Below, piece after piece: positions 58,576 through 64,000 of a stretch of DNA of 64,000 bases. The notes under the pieces are model-generated. The model was not told the origin of the DNA and did not search any database. It saw only the letters and a list, made by a program, of their open reading frames with translations. Positions within the stretch are counted from its first letter, which is position 1. Every line of letters begins with the position of its first letter. Both the position numbers and the translations under genes were made by a program. The stretch is taken from contig NZ_JAQUWN010000005.1 in NCBI RefSeq assembly GCF_028692895.1, positions 31,230 to 95,229 on the forward strand, written 5' to 3'. Origin of the DNA: Pseudodesulfovibrio sp. (lineage in GTDB: Bacteria; Desulfobacterota; Desulfovibrionia; Desulfovibrionales; Desulfovibrionaceae).

Positions 58576-59162
58576 CGCTGCGCCTCCACAAGGCCGAAGA
58601 AGGCGCGCAGGGCCGGGGCGGCGAGCAGGTGCCGGGCCATGGCCGCGTAGCCGGGGGCCGCGGGATGCACGTCGTCGTTGTCGGCCAGGGACTGGGTGAA
58701 GACCGGGTCGGCCATCAGCACGTCCAGCAGGGGGATGAAGGGCGCGCCGAGCTTCCTGCACAGCCCGCCGACGGCCGGGGAGAGGTAGGCGATGCGGGAG
58801 CACAGCGCCTCGTCCAGCACCGGGGTGGGACCGACCACGAGCACGTCGCCCATGGCCTTGGCCTCGGTCAGCATGGCCTCGGCCGCCACCAGCGTCTCGG
58901 TCTCGGAGACCTTGTTGACCTGGTCGGCCACGCCGAAGTTGAACACGAGCTTGCAGGGCTCGCCGGGAATCCGGCGCAGGGCGGCCTCGGCCTTCCAGCG
59001 CGCGGCCATCTTGGGGGTGGTGTCGCGCCGCACGCCGAGGTTGTAGGAGGTGACGTCCGTCTCGCCGGTGCGCAGCGCGCCGGAGATGCGGCCCGGCCAG
59101 CCCAGCCCGGCGGGGTCGCCGTAGCCCAGGGTGAGGGAATCGCCGATATAGCAGATGATCAT
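58572..59162 (-). CDS. SGNH/GDSL-type hydrolase
   Basis: A 196-aa esterase-type enzyme. Blocks: GDSLTLGYGD (nucleophile Ser), NLGVRRDTT, NFGVAD, and DDVHPAAPGY (catalytic Asp and His). No signal peptide, so cytoplasmic. It overlaps the aldolase gene by 4 nt. Substrate unknown. Confidence 0.9.
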   Translation of the reverse strand: MIICYIGDSLTLGYGDPAGLGWPGRISGALRTGETDVTSYNLGVRRDTTPKMAARWKAEAALRRIPGEPCKLVFNFGVADQVNKVSETETLVAAEAMLTEAKAMGDVLVVGPTPVLDEALCSRIAYLSPAVGGLCRKLGAPFIPLLDVLMADPVFTQSLADNDDVHPAAPGYAAMARHLLAAPALRAFFGLVEAQR

Positions 59163-59169
59163 TGGTAAC

Positions 59170-59619
59170 CTACTCCTTGACCCGTGCGGTCACGGATTCG
59201 ATGTCTATGGCGTATACCGCCGTGATGGGCAGGACCTTCTCCTTGTAGGGGAGCATCCGGCCCAGGTGTTTCAGGGTGATGGCGTCCAGGCCGGTCGTCA
59301 GCTCGTCGCCCGCGAGGCGGCGGGGAGCCCCCCGGCCCATGACGGAGCGGAAATGGTAGCCCTGGTCGCAGGCGTCGTCGCCGCCGGCCCGCCGCCGCAC
59401 GTCCACGGCGGTGGAGAAGGCCAGGGGCGCGCCGGACTCCAGGCAGTCGGCCTTGCGTCCCTTGAGCCCGGAGTGGATGTAGATGACATTCCCGGCCGCC
59501 GCGAAGTTGACGGGCACGCAGTAGGGCCCGTCGGCGTCGGCCAGGGCCAGCCAGAGCACCTCGGCCCGGTTCAGGATGTCCTCGATGACGGCGCTGTTGT
59601 CGGTCGTGTCCTTGCGCAT
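59170..59619 (-). CDS. pyridoxamine 5'-phosphate oxidase-family flavin-binding protein
   Basis: A 149-aa protein with the PNPOx-like split barrel: VLWLALADADGPYCVPVNF, NVIYIHSGLKGRKADCL, and HFRSVMGRG. This subfamily includes nitroimidazole-resistance and flavin-binding proteins. GGAGGCGACC precedes the ATG at 59619. 7 bp before the SGNH gene. Confidence 0.87.
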   Translation of the reverse strand: MRKDTTDNSAVIEDILNRAEVLWLALADADGPYCVPVNFAAAGNVIYIHSGLKGRKADCLESGAPLAFSTAVDVRRRAGGDDACDQGYHFRSVMGRGAPRRLAGDELTTGLDAITLKHLGRMLPYKEKVLPITAVYAIDIESVTARVKE

Positions 59620-59651
59620 GGTCGCCTCCTGGGGTTGCGGTCGATTCGGGA

Positions 59652-59936
59652 TCAGAAATCCATCAGGCCCAGCGGGTCCAGCTCGCTCACCTCCTGGCGC
59701 TCGAAGCGGGCCACGTCGTGGAAGAGGTCGTTGCGGATCTCGGTCAGCCGCCAGTCCGTGCCGGTGCCGAACGAGTTCCACAGCTCGGTCTCGATGCCCT
59801 GGCGGACCTGGAATTCCAGGGCCTGCTGCTCGGGGTCCGCGCCGCCCAGGTGGGTTTGCATGAGCGGCACCAGGCCGCAGGTCACGTGCCGGACGTCGAT
59901 GGTCTCGATGGTGTCTGTCGCTTCGGTCATGGTCAT
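59652..59936 (-). CDS. unknown protein (94 aa) between mnmE and the flavoprotein
   Basis: A 94-aa acidic protein: DVRHVTCGLVPLMQTHL, WNSFGTGTDWRLTEIRNDLF, ending ELDPLGLMDF. No family recognised. The ATG at 59936 overlaps the mnmE stop by 4 nt; an ATG two codons later is possible. Confidence 0.7.
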   Translation of the reverse strand: MTMTEATDTIETIDVRHVTCGLVPLMQTHLGGADPEQQALEFQVRQGIETELWNSFGTGTDWRLTEIRNDLFHDVARFERQEVSELDPLGLMDF

Positions 59937-61324
59937 TTCCCTATGCAGAAGTTGTCGAAGATCGAATGGAGCACGTCCTCGGGCGCGATGTCGCCGGTGA
60001 TGCCCGAAAGCGCCGTGGTGGCCGTTTCCAGCCGCACGCCCAGGAGGTCATAGGGCACCCCGGCCCCGGCGTCCAGCGCCAGGAGGCCCAGCTCTTCGGC
60101 CGCGTCGGCCAGGGCCGAGGCCTGGCGGGCGTTGGGGGCCAGCTCGTCCGGGTCGGGCTGGCCAGATCCGCCCAGGAGCCGCTCGCGCATCCGGGCGCAG
60201 AACCGGTCCAGTCCCGCGCCGCTGCGCGAGGACACGGCCAGGACCTCGAAGCCCAGGGCCGCGAGGGGCCCGCCGTTTTCGGGGGCGAAATCGTCGCGGT
60301 CCGCCTTGGTCAGCAGAACCAGGCCCTTTTCAGGGGCCAGGCCCGATGCCGCGTCCAGGGTGTCGGCGTCCGGCGGAGCGCAGCCGTCGGCCAGGAGCAG
60401 GACCAGGTCGGCCCGGTCCATGAGCTCGCGGCCCATGCGCAGCCCGGCGGCCTCGATCAGGTCGTCCGTGGCCCGTATGCCCGCCGTGTCGGCCAGGCGC
60501 ACGGTCAGGCCGTCCAGGTTGAGGGATTCCTCCAGGTAGTCGCGTGTGGTGCCGGGCTGGTCGGTGACGATGGCCCGGTCGCGGCCGAGCAGCGCGTTCA
60601 TCAGGCTCGACTTGCCCGCGTTGACCCGGCCGGCCAGCACGGCCAGCGGTCCTTCGCGCCAGGCCCGGGCGCGGTCCACCCCGGCCAGCAGGGTTTCGAT
60701 GTCCGCGCGGACCGAGCCGCAGGTCCCGATCAATTCGTCCGGGGAGAGGCACTCCACCTCGTCCTCGGGAAAGTCCACGGCGATGACGAGCTTGGCCCGC
60801 AGCGCCTCCAGCCGGGCGCGCAGGGCCCGGATGCGCTCGCCCAGCAGGCCGGAGCGCTTGACCTGGGCCAGGTGGACGGCCGCCTTGGTGGGGGCGTGGA
60901 TCAGCTCGGCCACGGCCTCGGCCTGGGTCAGGTCCATGCGGCCGTTCAGGAAGGCGCGGTAGGTGAACTCCCCGCGCTCGGCCAGCCGCGCGCCCCCGGC
61001 CAGGAGCTCGTCCAGCACGGCCGAGAGCACGGCCCGGCCGCCGTGGCAGTGCAGCTCGGCCACGTCCTCGCCGGTGAAGGAGCGGGGGCCGGGCATGAAC
61101 GCGGCCAGGACGTCGTCCAGGACGCGGCCCTGGCGGTCGATCAGGTGGCCGTAGTGCAGGTGGTGGGGGATGAAATCGGCGAAGGACGGGCTCCTGGGCC
61201 GGAACAGGGCGCGGGCCAGGGCGCGGCTCTGCGGGCCGCTGATGCGGACGATGCCCACGCCGCCCTCGCCGGGCGGGGTGGCCACGGCCGCGATGGTGTC
61301 CTTTGCCTGTCTGGGGTCGAGCAT
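59933..61324 (-). CDS. mnmE: tRNA uridine-5-carboxymethylaminomethyl modification GTPase
   Basis: A 463-aa GTPase that with MnmG modifies wobble uridines. N-terminal tetrahydrofolate-binding domain (GVGIVRISGPQS, LHCHGG), then the G domain with GRVNAGKSS (G1), ADTAGIR (G3) and LTKADRDD (G4), and the terminal CIGK with the conserved cysteine. First gene of the run. Confidence 0.96.
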   Translation of the reverse strand: MLDPRQAKDTIAAVATPPGEGGVGIVRISGPQSRALARALFRPRSPSFADFIPHHLHYGHLIDRQGRVLDDVLAAFMPGPRSFTGEDVAELHCHGGRAVLSAVLDELLAGGARLAERGEFTYRAFLNGRMDLTQAEAVAELIHAPTKAAVHLAQVKRSGLLGERIRALRARLEALRAKLVIAVDFPEDEVECLSPDELIGTCGSVRADIETLLAGVDRARAWREGPLAVLAGRVNAGKSSLMNALLGRDRAIVTDQPGTTRDYLEESLNLDGLTVRLADTAGIRATDDLIEAAGLRMGRELMDRADLVLLLADGCAPPDADTLDAASGLAPEKGLVLLTKADRDDFAPENGGPLAALGFEVLAVSSRSGAGLDRFCARMRERLLGGSGQPDPDELAPNARQASALADAAEELGLLALDAGAGVPYDLLGVRLETATTALSGITGDIAPEDVLHSIFDNFCIGK

Positions 61325-61345
61325 GGCCGGGAGGATACGCCAAGC

Positions 61346-61381
61346 CTCCCCGGAAGGAAAGCGGGGCCGCCTTCCGGGGAG
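61346..61381 (-). terminator. hairpin between argC and mnmE
   Basis: A 12-bp stem (61346-61357 with 61370-61381) and 12-nt loop, 11 bp after the argC stop. The following T-run is weak. Confidence 0.5.
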
Positions 61382-61391
61382 ATGCGTCGTC

Positions 61392-62447
61392 TTAGGGCAT
61401 CATCGGGGCCATCGGAATCCCTTCGTCGGGATCGAGGCCGCAGATGAGGTTGGCGTTCATCAACGCCTGGCCGGACGCGCCCCGGCAGAGGTTGTCGATG
61501 GCCGAGAGGATGATGAGCCGGTTCGTGCGCGGGTCCACCACCAGTCCGATGTCGCAGAAGACCGTGCCGCGCACGTTGCGGGTCTCGGGCAACTGCTTCT
61601 GGGGCAGGACGCGGACGAACGGCTTGTCGGCGTAGAATTCGGTGTACAGGGCGTGGACCTCGTCCAGGGTCGCCTCACGGGTCAGCCGGGTGTAGATGGT
61701 GGAGAGGATGCCCCGGTCGATGGGCAGCAGGTGGGTGTTGAAGGACAGGGTCACCGGGGTCCCGGCCAGCTTGGAGACCTCCTGCTCGATCTCCGGCGTG
61801 TGGCGGTGGGTGGGCAGACCGTAGGCCCGGAAATTGTCGTGCACCTCGCAGAACAGGAAGGGGACCTTGGCCCCCCGGCCCGCGCCCGTGGTGCCGGACT
61901 TGGCGTCCACCACGATGCCGTCGCTCTCCGCCAGCCCGGCGGAAACGGCCGGGGCCAGGCCGAGGATGGCCGAGGTGGGGTAGCAGCCGGGGTTGGCGAT
62001 GAGCCGCGCGCCCATGATCTTGTCCAGGTAGAGCTCGGGCAGGCCGTAGACGGCCTCGGCGAGCAGCTCGGGGTGGGTGTGGGGCGTGGCGTACCACTGC
62101 TCGTAGGTGGCCTGATCGTTCAGGCGGAAGTCGGCCGAGAGGTCCACCACCTTGACGCCTTCGGCGAGCAGGGCGGCGGCGATCTCCATGGCGGTCTTGT
62201 GCGGCACGGCCAGGAAGACCACGTCGCACTCGCGGGCCAGCTCCGCCGGGTCGGGCCGGGTGATGACCAGGGAACCCAGGGGGAGGCGGTTGAGGAACGG
62301 GTAGATGTCCGCCAGGGTCTTGCCCGCCTCGGAGCGCGAGGTGGCGCAGACCAGCTCCATGGACGAGTGGTGGACCATGAGGCGCGCCAGCTCCATGCCG
62401 GTGTAGCCGGTGACGCCCACCAGCCCGGCCTTTATCATCTGGGACAT
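61392..62447 (-). CDS. argC: N-acetyl-gamma-glutamyl-phosphate reductase
   Basis: A 351-aa NADPH enzyme of arginine synthesis. Motifs: GLVGVTGYTGMELARL (nucleotide-binding), VVDAKSGTTGAGRG, and the catalytic cysteine in NPGCYPTSA. Full length. 13 bp downstream of the DUF1844 gene and probably co-transcribed. Confidence 0.96.
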   Translation of the reverse strand: MSQMIKAGLVGVTGYTGMELARLMVHHSSMELVCATSRSEAGKTLADIYPFLNRLPLGSLVITRPDPAELARECDVVFLAVPHKTAMEIAAALLAEGVKVVDLSADFRLNDQATYEQWYATPHTHPELLAEAVYGLPELYLDKIMGARLIANPGCYPTSAILGLAPAVSAGLAESDGIVVDAKSGTTGAGRGAKVPFLFCEVHDNFRAYGLPTHRHTPEIEQEVSKLAGTPVTLSFNTHLLPIDRGILSTIYTRLTREATLDEVHALYTEFYADKPFVRVLPQKQLPETRNVRGTVFCDIGLVVDPRTNRLIILSAIDNLCRGASGQALMNANLICGLDPDEGIPMAPMMP

Positions 62448-62460
62448 TGTCGTCTCCCCG

Positions 62461-62751
62461 TTATTTCAGCTTGTTCACGTAGGCCATGCGCAGGTTGTAC
62501 ACGATCTCGCACAGCAGCTTCTTTTCGCTTTCGTCCAGTCCCTTGTCGAACTTGTCCTTGAGCATGCCGAGCACGTCGATGGTGTGCTTGGCCATCTCGG
62601 GCTGGAACTCGACCTTGCCCGTGCTCGGGTCCTCGGCCTCGCCCAGCGCCACCACGGCCGACGAGGACAGGGAATAGATGAAGGTGGTGAAATTGATGTC
62701 CAGCGGAATCCCCTTCATGGGGTTTTCCTTGCAGATTTTTTCGTCGGCCAT
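62461..62751 (-). CDS. DUF1844 family protein
   Basis: A 96-aa protein: PLDINFTTFIYSLSSSAVVALG and HTIDVLGMLKDKFDKGLDESE match DUF1844. Role unknown. First of the argC transcript. Confidence 0.88.
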   Translation of the reverse strand: MADEKICKENPMKGIPLDINFTTFIYSLSSSAVVALGEAEDPSTGKVEFQPEMAKHTIDVLGMLKDKFDKGLDESEKKLLCEIVYNLRMAYVNKLK

Positions 62752-62932
62752 GGCTCCTCCCGCGGTCCCGGATGGACGTTTTGGGGAAAAGTAAGGCGTC
62801 GGGGCCCCGCCGTCAACAATTTGAAGGGGTAAAGGGTTCAAGGGGGTTGTACATAATAGCGGGATATGTGTATTCTGAACAGGCGTTTGAGGGATTTTTG
62901 GACTGACCCCGCCAACCTGCCGAGTGTGCGTC

Positions 62933-64000
62933 ATGCGTATCGTCATGCCTGTTTTTCAAATATTGTTCATGGTTTCTTTGTCCTGCGTCCTCCTGTCCGG
63001 CTGTTCGGACAAGGAGAAAAAACAGGCGCAGGCGGAGCCGCAGGGACCGAAACCGGTCAAGGTCGTCAAGGTCGAGACCAGGGACATGCCCTACTGGGCC
63101 GAGCTGATCGGCACCATCAGCGCCGTGGAGACCGTGGACGTGCGGGCGCGCGTGGCCGGATTCCTGCTCAAGAAGAATTTCAAGGAGGGCGCGCGCGTCA
63201 AGAAGGGCGACCTGCTCTTCGTCATCGACCCCAAGCCCTTCAACGAGGACCTCAAGCAGGCCCAGTCCGGCCTGGAGTATAACCAGGCCCTGGTCGAGAA
63301 GGCGCGCAAGGACTTCATCCGCTTCAAGAAGCTCTACGAGGAGAACGTGGTCAGCCGGGACGAATACGAGAGCTACCAGACCCAGTTGGCCACCTACGAG
63401 GCCCAGGTGCGCGACAATGCCGCCAAGGTGGAGAACGCCAAGATCCAGCTCGGCTACACCTCCATTTATTCTCCGCTGGACGGCGACATCGGCCGCGTGC
63501 AGGTGGACGTGGGCAACCTGGTGGGCCAGGGCGAGAACACCCTGCTGGCCACCGTGTCCTCCGTGGACCCGGTCTACGTCTCCTTCAGCGTCACCGAGGC
63601 CGACTATCTGCGCGCCCGGCGCAGCCGCAAGGTGGACCACGCCGAGGAGAGCGAGCTCAAGCTGATCCTGGCCGACGGCGACGAATACGACCACAACGGC
63701 GTGTTCGACATGGTGGACCGGGCTGTGGACCCGCGCACCGGCACCCTGGGCGTGCGCGTCAAGTTTCCCAACCCCGAGGGGCTGCTCCGGCCCGGCCAGT
63801 ACGCCAAGGTCCGGCTGCTGGTGGAAAACGTGAAGAACGCCATGGTCGTGCCCGTGCGCGCCGTCATGGACACGCAGGGCATGAAGTCCATCTTCAAGGT
63901 CGAGGAGGACGGCAAGGTGGTCAACCAGCCGTTGACCCTCGGCTTCGAGCGCAACTCGCTGGTGGTGATCCGCGAGGGCCTGAAGCCCGGCGACATGATC
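62933..64000 (+). CDS. RND efflux periplasmic adaptor (membrane fusion protein), partial
   Basis: Lipoprotein adaptor of a tripartite RND pump. The signal ends in the lipobox VLLSGC. It has the biotinyl-lipoyl-like domain (VDVRARVAGFLLKKNFKEG), a coiled-coil hairpin (KKLYEENVVSRDEYESYQTQ), then YTSIYSPLDGDIG and PGQYAKVRLLVENV. 356 codons are present and the frame runs off the window, so the end and the pump gene are missing. Start ATG 62933 is tentative. Confidence 0.92.
   Translation, partial: MRIVMPVFQILFMVSLSCVLLSGCSDKEKKQAQAEPQGPKPVKVVKVETRDMPYWAELIGTISAVETVDVRARVAGFLLKKNFKEGARVKKGDLLFVIDPKPFNEDLKQAQSGLEYNQALVEKARKDFIRFKKLYEENVVSRDEYESYQTQLATYEAQVRDNAAKVENAKIQLGYTSIYSPLDGDIGRVQVDVGNLVGQGENTLLATVSSVDPVYVSFSVTEADYLRARRSRKVDHAEESELKLILADGDEYDHNGVFDMVDRAVDPRTGTLGVRVKFPNPEGLLRPGQYAKVRLLVENVKNAMVVPVRAVMDTQGMKSIFKVEEDGKVVNQPLTLGFERNSLVVIREGLKPGDMI

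Overview
The window is GC-rich (roughly 65% by eye) and looks like a chromosome of a Desulfovibrionaceae-type sulfate reducer (Desulfovibrio/Pseudodesulfovibrio). This is an inference from the gene complement (DUF169 protein, hemerythrin, diguanylate-cyclase-like/TPR protein, acyltransferase-GNAT fusion) and from GC-rich palindromic intergenic repeats. No rRNA, tRNA or CRISPR was seen.

Layout. 1-11.1 kb is host: an M48 membrane protease, three tandem single-domain cyclic-nucleotide-binding proteins leading into phosphoglucomutase, then on the minus strand a DUF169 protein and a panC-panD-metK run, then a divergent degenerate-GGDEF/TPR protein. 11157-49406 is a complete 38.25-kb Mu-type transposable prophage. 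49.4-64 kb is host again: groES-groEL, hemerythrin, a frameshifted small gene, an acyltransferase fusion, a DsbA-like thiol oxidoreductase, purT, and a minus-strand run of LOG protein, threonine aldolase, SGNH hydrolase, flavin-nucleotide-binding protein, mnmE, argC and DUF1844. The window ends inside an RND efflux adaptor gene.

The prophage is bipartite, like BcepMu rather than Mu. Late genes run leftward from 35.6 kb to 11.3 kb: holin, transglycosylase, nested spanins, terminase, portal, MuF head protein, protease/scaffold, cement, DUF2184 capsid, DUF3383/DUF3277 contractile tail, baseplate, fibres. The early operon runs rightward from 37.7 kb to 49.3 kb: BcepMu-gp16-like regulator, MuA-type DDE transposase, MuB-type ATPase, Gam, many small unknown genes, GemA, and Mor as the last gene. 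The immunity region (TTG-start repressor, membrane protein, and a separate operator-controlled three-gene unit) lies between them. Mor made at the end of the early operon probably activates the leftward late promoter near 35.72 kb.

The ends are unusually well defined. The left end resembles the Mu right end. Both ends carry an inverted GYGAGATAA motif 31 nt in, a CCCTCT target duplication flanks them, and removing the phage with one duplication restores a perfect 60-bp host palindrome. The phage therefore inserted into an intergenic hairpin repeat between the GGDEF/TPR gene and groEL without breaking a gene.

The most notable unexplained items are: the MuF protein with a C-terminal DUF6883-like extension followed at once by a DUF4926-like gene (candidate toxin/immunity pair); a perfect 621-bp in-frame tandem duplication in an early gene; twin TACGCA-N3-TGCGTA operators driving a small accessory unit; helically phased 10-bp repeats at the right phage end; and a phospholipase-A2-like small protein at the end of the late operon.
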